A stretch of 64,000 bases of DNA from Aquamicrobium sp. (GTDB lineage: Bacteria > Pseudomonadota > Alphaproteobacteria > Rhizobiales > Rhizobiaceae), in assembly GCF_023954335.1 (NCBI RefSeq), contig NZ_JAMLIE010000001.1, forward strand, positions 2,046,001 to 2,110,000. The letters run 5' to 3'. Each line of letters starts with the position of its first letter. The first letter of the stretch is position 1. The translations under genes and the position numbers were made by a program. Below are positions 43,886 to 54,731 of the stretch, in pieces. Below the pieces are notes generated by a model that made no database searches, was not told the DNA's origin, and saw only the letters and a list, made by a program, of their open reading frames with translations.

Positions 43886-44953
43886 TCAATCGCGGCTTTC
43901 CCTAGCCTTTCCGCGCGTGAATGCGGCGAGCGCCGAGAGAAAATCGCCCATTCCCGGCCGCTTCACCGCGGCAAAGGGCAGGGGCCGGACGGTCTCCATC
44001 GCGGCGACGCCGATTCGCGCCGTCATCATGCCGTTGACCACGCCTTCGCCCAGCTTGGCCGACAGGCGCGCCGCAAGGCCCTGGCCGACGATCTGGTGGA
44101 CGAACTCGTCGCCGGCGGCCACCGCGCCGGTGACAGCGAGATGCGCCAGCACGTCGCGGGCGAGCCGGATCATCCCGAGCGTGCCGGGCCGCGCGCCGTA
44201 GAGCTCGGCCAGCCGCCGGATCAGCTTCGCGGCCTCGTAGAGGACATAGGCGATGTCGATCAGCGCGCGCGGGCTGACGGCGGTGACGAGCGACACGCGC
44301 TTGGCGGCATCGAGGATCAGCGTCTGGGCGCGGGCGTCGAGCGGGCCGAGAAGCTCCGCCTCGGCGAGGCGCACGAGATCGGCGCCGTCGATGACGTCGT
44401 CCCGCATCTCCTTCAGCGCCCGCCGGCCGGCGGCGGTCTCCGGTCGGCGCGAGACGAGCGCGGCGAGGTCGTCCACCACCTTGCGCGCGGAGCGCGGGTC
44501 GTTGCGCGCCATGGCGTCGCGCCCGGCCTCGCGCAGCGTCTCGACCGAGGCGAGGCGGGCGAGGCCGACGAGCTCGCGCGCGATGATGGTGACGAGCGCC
44601 AGCGCCGCGATAACGGCGACGCCGGCCGCGAGCCAACCCAGCCAGTCGGAGCGCGCGAAGAGATCGCGGATCAGCCCGTCCACCCAAAGGCCGAGCGCCA
44701 GCGAGACGAGGAGGCCGAACGCGGCGAGGAAGATCCGGCCGATCACCGAACGCCGGCGCGGGGGCACGGCCGGCGGCTCGGTGAGCACTGCGTCCGCCTC
44801 GTCGAACACGTCGATCTCGGCCGGCACGACGACTGCCGTTTCCGGCTTCGCGGCGCGCGGCTGGCGCGGGGCCGGGCGCTTCGCTTCGGGTGCCGGTTCC
44901 GGCGGCCGCGCGGGCTCGATGCGGAAAGCGGCCGGCTGTCGCGGTTCCTTCAT
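43886..44953 (-). CDS. ycjF: YcjF/TIGR01620-type inner-membrane protein (DUF697)
   Basis: A 355-aa protein: a Pro/Ala-rich cytosolic head (1-70), two membrane spans (IFLAAFGLLVSLALGLWV and LAAGVAVIAALALVTIIA), and a C-terminal DUF697-like domain (SLVTAVSPRALIDIAYVLY, GMIRLARDVLAHLAVTGA). In E. coli YcjX and YcjF are a sigma-32/phage-shock-linked pair of unknown role. Its start overlaps the ycjX stop by 4 bp, so the two are translated together. Confidence 0.88.
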   Translation of the reverse strand: MKEPRQPAAFRIEPARPPEPAPEAKRPAPRQPRAAKPETAVVVPAEIDVFDEADAVLTEPPAVPPRRRSVIGRIFLAAFGLLVSLALGLWVDGLIRDLFARSDWLGWLAAGVAVIAALALVTIIARELVGLARLASVETLREAGRDAMARNDPRSARKVVDDLAALVSRRPETAAGRRALKEMRDDVIDGADLVRLAEAELLGPLDARAQTLILDAAKRVSLVTAVSPRALIDIAYVLYEAAKLIRRLAELYGARPGTLGMIRLARDVLAHLAVTGAVAAGDEFVHQIVGQGLAARLSAKLGEGVVNGMMTARIGVAAMETVRPLPFAAVKRPGMGDFLSALAAFTRGKARESRD

Positions 44954-46401
44954 GCCAGTTGGTCCCCGATCAGGAATTGCAGCGCCCGGTCGAGGCGGAT
45001 GTGCGGCAGCGACAGCGTCGCGCCTTCGGCCGTGCGCTCCAACCGCGGCGGGCGGAAGCGCACGAAGCGGACGGGGTCGGCGGCGCCTTGAATCGCCGTG
45101 TCGGGATTTTGCGGCAAGTCGCCGGGAAATATGGCGGTTTCGGCCTCGCCGTCGAAGGTCTCGCCGCCGATGGTCTCGCCCTTCAGCGGCGTGCCGATGA
45201 TGACTGGCAGTGTCTCGCGGCCTTGGCTGACCGTGCCCTCGCGGGTCGCCCGCACGGCGGCCATGGCAAGCGCCTCGACCTCGGCGCCGGAGAAACGCGC
45301 CCGCTCGGCCGCGCGCTCGGTCAGCCGGCGCACGATGGCTTGCAGCCTGTCATGGCTCTCATGATGGATATGATCGGCCTTGGTGGCGGCGATCAGGATG
45401 CGGTCGATGCGGCGCGAGACGAGATCGGTGAGGAAGAAGCCGCGCCCGGCGCGGAAGCAGGCGAGGATCTCGGTCAGCGCCCGCTCGAGGTCGGCGACCG
45501 CCTCCGGCCCGGCGTTCAGCGCCTGCATCGCGTCGATCAGCACGATCTGCCGGTCGAGCCGGGCGATGTGGTCGCGGAAGAACGGTTTCACCACATGACT
45601 CTTGTAGGCCTCGTAGCGCCGCTCCATCATCGCGCGCAGCGAGCCGGACCGCGCCTTGCCGTCGCCTTCGAGGATCAGCGGCGCGAAGGTCAGCGCCGGC
45701 GAGCCGTCGAGGTCGCCCGGCATCAGGAAGCGGCCGGGCGGCAGGGTGGAGAGCGCGCGGCTGTCCTCCTTGCAGGCCTTGAGATAGGCGGCGAAGCTCT
45801 CGGCCAGCTTTCTCGCGGTCATCTCGTCGGCGGGCGCGTCGGGGTCGGTCGCGCCGGCGAGCGCCAGCCATTCGGCGGCGAGATCGGCCCGCACGGGCAG
45901 CCGCGCCAGCTCCGCCGCCTCGCGCGAGAACGTGGAAAAATCCTTGCCGAGCAGCGGCAGGTCGAGCAGCCATTCGCCCGGATAGTCGACGATGTCGAGC
46001 GCCAGCCGGCCGCGCGAGAACATGCGCCCCCAGGCCGAGGCCGATTCATACTCGACGATCAGGCGAAGCTCCGAGATCGCGCGGGTCGATTCCGGCCAGA
46101 CGCGCTCGCCGACGAGCGCGGCGACATGGTCCTCGTACTGGAAGCGCGGCACCGTGTCGTCGGGCTGGTGCTCGAGCCGGGCGCCGGCGATGCGGCCGCT
46201 CTTCATCGCCTCGAACAGCGGCAGCCGCCCGCCATGGATGAGATTGTGGACGAGCGCGGTGATGAACACCGTCTTGCCGGCGCGCGACAGGCCGGTGACG
46301 CCGAGCCGCAGCGCCGGCGTCGAGACGAGCCCGGCCGCGCGCCCGGCCAGCGTATCGAGCGCGATCCGCGCCTCGTCGCCGAAAGTGGTCAGGCCTGCCA
46401 A
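44950..46401 (-). CDS. ycjX: YcjX-family P-loop GTPase-like protein
   Basis: About 483 residues of the YcjX family. The P-loop is LGVTGLSRAGKTVFIT, followed by DIVDYPGEWLLDLPLL and the NKXD-like ATKADHIHHESHD. The frame has no ATG near the expected N-terminus; the ATGs there are out of frame. I place the start at a TTG at 46401 because family members begin with a form of LTTFGDEARIALD. The open frame continues upstream to a TTG at 46497, through a palindromic repeat, which is unlikely to be coding. No good ribosome site is visible, so the start is uncertain. Forms a stress-linked pair with ycjF. Confidence 0.88.
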   Translation of the reverse strand: MAGLTTFGDEARIALDTLAGRAAGLVSTPALRLGVTGLSRAGKTVFITALVHNLIHGGRLPLFEAMKSGRIAGARLEHQPDDTVPRFQYEDHVAALVGERVWPESTRAISELRLIVEYESASAWGRMFSRGRLALDIVDYPGEWLLDLPLLGKDFSTFSREAAELARLPVRADLAAEWLALAGATDPDAPADEMTARKLAESFAAYLKACKEDSRALSTLPPGRFLMPGDLDGSPALTFAPLILEGDGKARSGSLRAMMERRYEAYKSHVVKPFFRDHIARLDRQIVLIDAMQALNAGPEAVADLERALTEILACFRAGRGFFLTDLVSRRIDRILIAATKADHIHHESHDRLQAIVRRLTERAAERARFSGAEVEALAMAAVRATREGTVSQGRETLPVIIGTPLKGETIGGETFDGEAETAIFPGDLPQNPDTAIQGAADPVRFVRFRPPRLERTAEGATLSLPHIRLDRALQFLIGDQLA

Positions 46402-46442
46402 GGGAGGGGTCTCATGGTCATGGAGCGGATATAGGCGGTGGA

Positions 46443-46531
46443 GAGTGAGTAGGGAATAGTGAGTAGTGAGTAGTGAAGAAAGCGCGCCGGCGCGCAATTC
46501 CTATTCACTACTCACTATTCCCTACTCACTC
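46443..46531. repeat. Long fold-back repeat (30-bp arms)
   Basis: The arm at 46443-46472 (GAGTGAGTAGGGAATAGTGA...) is the reverse complement of 46502-46531 with one G-T type mismatch; the loop is 29 nt. Arms are themselves made of short GAGTAGT repeats. It lies between sixA and ycjX, and its right arm covers the first two bases of the sixA stop codon. Confidence 0.8.
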
Positions 46532-47024
46532 ACGGAACCACGAACGCCTCCAGATACCCGCCCTCCGGCCTGATCGCGGCAAGCGGGGTCGGGAAGCGCA
46601 GCACCGCCAGCCCGCAGGTCGGGAAGCCGCTGGCCACGGCCGCGAGCGCGTCCTCGTCGCCGGCGCGCGACAGGGCGGTCGCGAGGTCCTCCATCATCGG
46701 GTTGTGCCCGACCACGAGCACGGCATGGTCGACGCCCGCCTCGCGCACCAGATCGAGATAGCCGCCGGCATCGGAGGAATAGAGTCCGTCGATGAAGCGG
46801 ACATCGGCGACCGGCAGGCGTTTCGACACCGACGCCCAGGTCTCGCGCGCCCGGCGCGCGCCCGAGCACAGCACCGTGTCGGGCGCGTAGCCGGCCTCGG
46901 CCATGATGGCGCCCAGCCGCTCGGCGTCGTCGCGGCCGGACGGGTCGAGCGCGCGGTCGTAGTCGCGCGAGCCGGGCTCGGCCCACAGGGCTTTCGCATG
47001 GCGCAGGAGATAGAGCTTCGTCAT
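46530..47024 (-). CDS. sixA: SixA-type histidine phosphatase
   Basis: A 164-aa protein of the histidine phosphatase clan. The phosphate-pocket motif is YLLRHAKALW with the catalytic His at residue 9; the second His lies in VLVVGHNPMMEDL. Size and motif fit SixA, which dephosphorylates histidine phosphotransfer domains, although many members have unknown targets. An Hpt protein is encoded about 6.5 kb away. The gene reads toward ycjX but a long fold-back repeat lies between. Confidence 0.88.
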   Translation of the reverse strand: MTKLYLLRHAKALWAEPGSRDYDRALDPSGRDDAERLGAIMAEAGYAPDTVLCSGARRARETWASVSKRLPVADVRFIDGLYSSDAGGYLDLVREAGVDHAVLVVGHNPMMEDLATALSRAGDEDALAAVASGFPTCGLAVLRFPTPLAAIRPEGGYLEAFVVP

Positions 47025-47079
47025 GATCTTGCATCCTCTCCTGAAGGCAGGCGTTGGGGAAGGGCGACCGCTTCCGGTT

Positions 47080-47130
47080 TAGAGCATTTTGCCGCCGGAC
47101 GGAAACGCCCGCGGCCATATTGAATGCGGC
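47080..47130. repeat. Intergenic palindromic repeat (TAGAGCATTTTGC type)
   Basis: Starts TAGAGCATTTTGC and ends ATGCGGC, like the element at 43097. It lies between the divergent sixA and dksA genes, so it is in the shared promoter region. Confidence 0.6.
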
Positions 47131-47275
47131 AGGGGAAAACCGGCCGGAGCCGCGGCGCGCGGGGGGCCTGCGAAGCGATTTAACAAAAGCGTGAGTCGTT
47201 CCGCCTTGATGCTTGTGCAGCCAGAATGGCGCGAATATATAGAGCGCCCGGAAATCTGCCTTGGGATTGAGTCGA

Positions 47276-47692
<417 letters not shown>

Positions 47693-47727
47693 CGCGCCAG
47701 CCGTCACGGGAACTTGGAAAAACAAAT

Positions 47728-47751
47728 GCGGCCCTCAGGGGCCGCTTTTTT
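47728..47751 (+). terminator. Rho-independent terminator of dksA
   Basis: GCGGCCC (47728-47734) pairs with GGGCCGC (47739-47745), followed by six T. It lies 35 bp after the dksA stop. Confidence 0.9.
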
Positions 47752-47777
47752 ATCGGTTTTCCCGGATGGAAACCGGC

Positions 47778-49427
<1,650 letters not shown>

Positions 49428-49612
49428 GTTCTGGATGTCTTTGCTGTTTCGCTGGGTCTGCGATGGCGCGACGCTGCGTCCGGGCTCCAGCCGCGATGCA
49501 TGGATGCCTCTCGCCGCCGTTAAGGCGCGGATGCCGCAATGTCAACGGGATAGCCACCAAAACGCGGCATTTGCGCGAATTTCCGCCTCATATCGTAAAG
49601 ATCAGTCGCGAT

Positions 49613-50386
49613 TCAATAGCGGAACTGCTCGGCGAGGATGCGCTCGTTCCACGAGTGGCTGGCGTCGAACAGCAGCGTGACCGTCGAATTGCGCGACTCG
49701 CGCACGCTGACCGAGGTGACGGACTTGACCTCCGCATGGTCGGCGACCGCGTTGACCGGGCGCTTGTCGCCCTCGACGATGTCGAAGCGCACGACGGAGC
49801 GGTTGGGGATCAGCGCGCCGCGCCACCGGCGCGGGCGGAACGGGCTGACCGGGGTCAGCGCCAGCAGCGGCGCGTCGAGCGGCAGGATCGGGCCGTGGGC
49901 GGACAGGTTGTAGGCGGTGGAGCCGGCCGGCGTCGCCACCATCACCCCGTCGCAGACCAGCTCGTCGAGCCGCACCTTGTCGTCGATGGAGATGCGCACC
50001 TTCGCCGCCTGCGCCGACTGGCGGAACAGCGAGACCTCGTTGATGGCCCGGGCCGAGACCGAGCCGCCATCGGCCGTGCGCGCCTCCATCACCAGCGGCC
50101 GGATGGTCTCGGCGCTGGCGGCGCCGATGCGCTCGCGCAGGCCGACCTCGGAATATTCGTTCATCAGGAAGCCGACGGTGCCGCGGTTCATGCCGTAGAT
50201 CGCGCGGCCGGAATCCATGTTCTCGTGGATGGCCTGAAGCATGAAGCCGTCGCCGCCCAACGCCACGACGACGTCCGCCTCGGCGAGCGAGGACTGGCCG
50301 TAGAGCGCGGCGAGCCGCGCCGCCGCTTCGCGCGCGTCGTGATTGTCTGCCGAAATGAAGGCGAGGGCGAGATTCTCGGTGGTCAT
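49613..50386 (-). CDS. nadK: NAD kinase
   Basis: A 257-aa cytosolic enzyme that phosphorylates NAD+ to NADP+ with ATP or polyphosphate. The GGDG motif is VVALGGDGFMLQAIHE; INEVSLFRQS carries the conserved NE pair; the Gly-rich region is VCDGVMVATPAGSTAYNLSAHGP, split as VCDGVMVATPAG and STAYNLSAHGP. Short proteins of this length are typical of alphaproteobacteria. Confidence 0.95.
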   Translation of the reverse strand: MTTENLALAFISADNHDAREAAARLAALYGQSSLAEADVVVALGGDGFMLQAIHENMDSGRAIYGMNRGTVGFLMNEYSEVGLRERIGAASAETIRPLVMEARTADGGSVSARAINEVSLFRQSAQAAKVRISIDDKVRLDELVCDGVMVATPAGSTAYNLSAHGPILPLDAPLLALTPVSPFRPRRWRGALIPNRSVVRFDIVEGDKRPVNAVADHAEVKSVTSVSVRESRNSTVTLLFDASHSWNERILAEQFRY

Positions 50387-50528
50387 CGTCTGCCGCGAAG
50401 GGATGCCGTTGTCAGCGTCGCCCGACCTAGCACGCGGCGCGCGCCATGGGTAGCGCCATGGGCGTTGCCGGCCGCCGGCCTACATTCCGTTTTACTGCGG
50501 TTCGAATTATGCTAACGGCTTGCGCCAT

Positions 50529-50604
<76 letters not shown>

Positions 50605-50829
50605 TTTTTTTCTCCTCACGCTGTCGCGGCCTGCGGCCGCTTCGCTGCGGAGGGCGCGCCGGCCGGCCGGCGATGGGCGGTCGTCCTTGCGAACCCTTCG
50701 GGTTCGTTGAGGGCCGATACGGCCATGTCCCGCAGGCGGCGGGATGATCGCGCCTATATTTCAGGTTGCAAACTCGCGCGAGGGTGGCACTATGATGTGG
50801 CAACTTGTCGCATCAGGGGAGGGCAAACC

Positions 50830-51210
50830 ATGAGTGTTGGCGCGAGCGCAGCGATCGCATTTCTCGTCGGCATCCTGTCGGCTTCCGTCGTCCATGCCGC
50901 ATGCACGGGCTCCAACGGCCGGGGCTGGGGCAGCGGGAAGGGCGCGGGCAAGTTCGCGATGAGCGCGTCCGACAAGTCCTGCCGGATCGGTTTCACCAAC
51001 TTCATCGACGACAAGAAGAAGACGCAGGTGCCCGCCACCCAGGTGACGGTCACGCGCGGCCCCAAATCGGGCAAGGTGCAGGTGACGGGCAAGGGGCTGG
51101 TCTACACCCCGAACGGCGGTTTCAAGGGAAGCGACACGTTCTGCACGAAGAACACCTCCCCGAAGGTCAAGGGCACGCTGGCGGGCTGCATCACCGTGAC
51201 CGTCCGCTAG
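50830..51210 (+). CDS. Small secreted protein with Ig-like (Big_9-type) domain
   Basis: A 126-aa protein with a signal peptide (ASAAIAFLVGILSASVVHA) that would release a mature domain of about 100 residues. Its end, GLVYTPNGGFKGSDTFCTK then GCITVTVR, is the terminal pattern of a bacterial Ig-like/cadherin-like repeat. Four cysteines may form disulfides. A single exported domain of this kind could bind another protein or a glycan in the periplasm. A GGAGGG ribosome site fixes the start. No partner gene is evident. Confidence 0.7.
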   Translation: MSVGASAAIAFLVGILSASVVHAACTGSNGRGWGSGKGAGKFAMSASDKSCRIGFTNFIDDKKKTQVPATQVTVTRGPKSGKVQVTGKGLVYTPNGGFKGSDTFCTKNTSPKVKGTLAGCITVTVR

Positions 51211-51475
51211 CGCGATCCGGTTGCCGCCGCGCCTGCTGGGCGCGCCGTTCCTTTTTCCCGTTTCGCGATGGTGCGCCGAAAGCGCGCCATCTGCCATTTC
51301 CATGTGCGATCTCCTTGCCGGCCGAACCGACGAGGTCGTCCGTGCGCGCACGGCCGCGGGGCGTTGTAGCCGGGCGCGACCAGTATATCTCAACCGCCGG
51401 TACTAGATTGGCTCTCTAATATACTATAAGTTGCATCATAAGAATAAGCAATCATAAGTAGGGAGGGCTGGTGGC

Positions 51476-52998
51476 ATGAAAAGAAACATCCTGACCGCCG
51501 TGGCGGCGGTCGCTCTGCTGGGCGGCGGCTGGCTTGCCGTCGACTGGTATCGTTCCGCCGAGACGGCCATGTCGCAGAAGCCGCCGCATCAGGCGGGTTC
51601 CGTGCCGCTCGAGGCTTCGGAAAGCGTCGTCTTGGCCAACCTCACCGTCGGCTATCCGGTGATCGCGCAGGCGCTCAACCAGGCCATCGACGATGTCTCG
51701 GGCACGCAGAACGGCTCGGAAGAGATCAGATGCGTCAGCAACAGTTTTCCGAAGTTCAAGGAATGCCTGACGGTAAACTGGTCGGTCGAATACGGCCGCA
51801 ACGGCGACATTGCCGTCGGGCGCGCCGGGTCCATGCTGAAGGTGACGGTGCCGGGCCGGTTTGCCGGCACGGCGGGCTTCGACGGCGAAATCGCAAGGTT
51901 GCTCAGCCTCAGTGCGAAGCGTTTCGATGGCGCGTTCGAGGTGTCCGCATCGGCGGCGCTGAGCCTCGACGAGCGTTTCTGCCCTGTCCTCACGCCCGGC
52001 GAGGTCACGTTCCACTGGACGAACGAGGGCCGCGTCCAATTGATAGGCCGCACGGGATTCAGGATTCTCGGCATCGGCTTCAGCGTCGGGCCGTGGAACC
52101 TCGAGGTCGGGCGTCACGCCAACGGGCCGATAAGGGAAGCGCTGCGCAAGGCGCTGGCCGAGGCGGGCGGCGCGATCCCGTGCGATCCGGTCCGGCAGGA
52201 ACTGGCGAAAGCGTGGCGGCACTATGCGTTCCCGCTCGCCATCGACGACATGCCGCCGCTCTTCGTCAATGTCGAGCCGACCGGGCTCGGCACGTCGGGC
52301 CTGCTGGCCGAGGATGCCGGGGTGCGGCTGGTGGCCCGCATGGCGGCGAAGGCGGTTCTAGCCGCCGAAAAGGGCAGCGAGGAGGCCATGGGCGAGCTTC
52401 CTGTCCACGAGACGGTTTCGGCCGGGCAGGGCGAGCTTTCGCTGGCGGTGCCGCTCAAGGTTCCCTACGGCCTGCTGAAGGCCGAGGCGATGAAGGAGCT
52501 CGCCGGAAGCCGCTGACCAGCGGCGACGCCCGCTTCGAGGTCCACGATCTCGACATCTATCCGAGCGGCGACCGGCTCGCCGTCGGCGTCGCCTTCTCGA
52601 CCGACATCCCATGGCGCATCTTCGACGCCAAAGGAATGGTGTGGGTGACGGCGCGACCCGTCGTCGAGGGCGACGGCAAGATCGTCCGGCTGGAGGATGT
52701 CGAGGTCTCGCGGCAGGTCGACAGCGCGCTGTGGAGCGTCCTTACCGCGGCGTTCAGGGACGTCATCCACGACCAGCTGGAAGCGGCGGCCCGCTACGAC
52801 CTGTCGCCCGATGCCGACCGGGCGGTGGCAGGGATAACCGAGGCCGTGTCCGATCCGGCGCGGACGGGCGGAGTGCGCTTTCAGCTCGAACACGCGGATA
52901 TCGGCGTCGGGCGGATCGTCGCCGAGGAGGAGGCGCTCGCCGTGGAAGGGCTGCTGAAGGCGAAGTGGGACGCCTTCCTCGACGAAATCAGGCTTTGA
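51476..52998 (+). pseudogene. DUF4403-like exported protein gene with a frameshift
   Basis: The first frame (51476-52516) encodes a signal/anchor (ILTAVAAVALLGGGWLAVDW) and a tubular-lipid-binding-like DUF4403 body (FSVGPWNLEVGRHANGP, AWRHYAFPL) that ends early at ELAGSR. The missing C-terminal part continues in another frame from about 52505 to 52998 (LTSGDARFEVHDLDIYPSGD, AVGVAFSTDIPWRIFDAKG). Joining them restores a protein of about 506 residues, the normal length. A one-base loss near 52505-52515 explains it. GGGAGGG precedes the ATG, and an AT-rich promoter-like stretch lies at 51400-51460. Either a fresh pseudogene, an assembly error, or less likely programmed slippage. Confidence 0.75.
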
Positions 52999-53121
52999 CG
53001 GGCATTTCGCCCGCCTGAAGGCGCGTGCGGCCGTCCTTGCGATGATCGCGCGCGGGTTCTTCAATTCGCCATCCTTCGCCCCCATATCCCTCATGAAATG
53101 GTCCGGGATCGGGAGGCGCGA

Positions 53122-53298
53122 ATGATCCGTGTCGTTCTTGTCGTGCTGATGTTTTTCGCCGCCGTGTGGCTGGCCCTGCGGCTCGTCCGCGAGATCGGGC
53201 GGGCGGACACGGACTGGCGCGGCGTCGCCTTCGCCGCCGGCTTCGTCGCGCTCGCCTTCTATCTTCATCACGCCACCGGGATCGGCGGCCTCGGCTGA
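53122..53298 (+). CDS. Small two-span membrane protein
   Basis: A 58-aa protein with two hydrophobic segments (VVLVVLMFFAAVWLALRLV and GVAFAAGFVALAFYLHHAT) joined by a charged turn REIGRADTDWRG. A GGGAGG site lies just before the ATG at 53122. It ends 5 bp before the stop of the convergent rlmB gene. No family name is recognised; coding is supported by the ribosome site and clean membrane pattern. Confidence 0.65.
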   Translation: MIRVVLVVLMFFAAVWLALRLVREIGRADTDWRGVAFAAGFVALAFYLHHATGIGGLG

Positions 53299-53303
53299 AA
53301 CGG

Positions 53304-54182
53304 TTATTTCCCGCCGGCGGCGAGATGGCGCCGCGCGGCGTAGAGGGCGATCGCCGCGGCGTTCGACACGTTGAGCGAGCGGATCGCGCCCGGCATGTCG
53401 AGCCGTGCGAGGGCGGTGACGGTGGCGCGCGTCTTCTGGCGCAGGCCCTTGCCTTCCGCGCCGAGAACGAGCGCGATCCGGCCGCCGGCGAACGTCGCCT
53501 CGAGTTCCGCCGGCCCTTCCGAATCGAGGCCGATCGTCTCGAAGCCGGCCGCGTGCAGCTCGTCCAGCGCCTCGGCGAGGTTGCGCACCTCGATCAGGTC
53601 GATGTGCTCGAGCGCGCCGGAGGCGGCCTTGGCCAGCACGCCGGTTTCGGCCGGGCTGTGGCGGGATGTCGTGACGAGCGCGCCCGCGCCGAAGGCGACG
53701 CCCGAGCGCAGGATCGCGCCGACATTGTGCGGGTCGGTGACCTGGTCGAGCACGAGGATGAGCGGCGTGTCGGTGAGCGCCGAAAGCCGCTTCGGCTTCA
53801 GCGGGGCCGTCTCGATCATCGCGCCCTGATGCACGGCCTCCGGCCCGAGGATGCGGTCGATGTCGCGCGGCTCGACGATCTCGACCAGGAAGGGGAGCCT
53901 CGACGGCTCCTCGATGCCGAGACGGGAAAGCGCGTTGCGCGTCGCCAGCATGCGGCCGATCCGGCGGGCGGGATTGTCGAGCGCGGCGCGCACCGTATGC
54001 AGCCCGTAGAGCCGCACCTGTCCCTCGGGCGCGGGCACGGCCTGGTGCTGGCCGGGACGCGGGCGCGGCTTGACGGCCGGGCGCTCGCCTTCGTCGGCGC
54101 GCCCCTCCGTACGTCGATGGGCGCGGCGCAGGCGCGCATAGTGGCTGTCTTTCGGGGTGCCGTTTTTTCTGTCGTCGCTCAT
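53304..54182 (-). CDS. rlmB: 23S rRNA (guanosine-2-prime-O-)-methyltransferase RlmB-type
   Basis: A 292-aa SpoU/TrmH-family methyltransferase. After a basic low-complexity head (1-55) comes the substrate-binding domain (RLYGLHTVRAALDNPARRI) and the knotted SAM-binding domain with TDPHNVGAILRSGVAFG, IALVLGAEGKGLR and IRSLNVSNAAAIALY. It modifies G2251 of 23S rRNA in E. coli. The ATG at 54182 is used. Confidence 0.93.
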   Translation of the reverse strand: MSDDRKNGTPKDSHYARLRRAHRRTEGRADEGERPAVKPRPRPGQHQAVPAPEGQVRLYGLHTVRAALDNPARRIGRMLATRNALSRLGIEEPSRLPFLVEIVEPRDIDRILGPEAVHQGAMIETAPLKPKRLSALTDTPLILVLDQVTDPHNVGAILRSGVAFGAGALVTTSRHSPAETGVLAKAASGALEHIDLIEVRNLAEALDELHAAGFETIGLDSEGPAELEATFAGGRIALVLGAEGKGLRQKTRATVTALARLDMPGAIRSLNVSNAAAIALYAARRHLAAGGK

Positions 54183-54368
54183 GTCGCTGATATAGCCGCG
54201 ATATCGGCGGCTGGATACGGCTTTGCCGGCATCTTCGATAAACCCTGAAAATCGGCCAGAACCCCGGTTGACAGGAAAAGGCCGGCCCGCCATAAGGCCC
54301 ACGCGGTTCGCCGGCTGCCTTCGGGCGGCAGGCGCACGGCCAGCCTCGCAGCATGGCTCCGGCAGTAC

Positions 54369-54453
54369 GGAGGAGTGCCCGAGTGGTTAAAGGGGACGGA
54401 CTGTAAATCCGTTGGCTCAGCCTACGTTGGTTCGAATCCAACCTCCTCCACCA
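54369..54453 (+). tRNA. tRNA-Tyr (anticodon GTA)
   Basis: An 85-nt class II tRNA with encoded CCA. Acceptor GGAGGAG/CTCCTCC, anticodon stem ACGGA/TCCGT with loop CTGTAAA and anticodon GTA, long variable arm, and T-loop TTCGAAT. Confidence 0.95.
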
Positions 54454-54731
54454 CTGCCCAGAGCCAAGCGAGCATGACGGCGGTTTTTGTCGCAAGCGAC
54501 GGGCCGTTTCCTTCCTTCCCGATCCGTTTCACGAGACTGCCGCGCGGCCCGACACAATCATGCCCGCATCCTGCCGCAATTGCTTAACATAGTTACAACG
54601 ATTTCCTGCGCAGTTGGTGTCGTGCCGGCGATTGCGCATCAGGATGCCGGCAGCGTGTGAGTAGCGTGTTTCGAGTGGTTTCCGCGGCGTCGCGTTTCGA
54701 TGCCGGAAACGGTAGTGGGGACAGGGGACGC

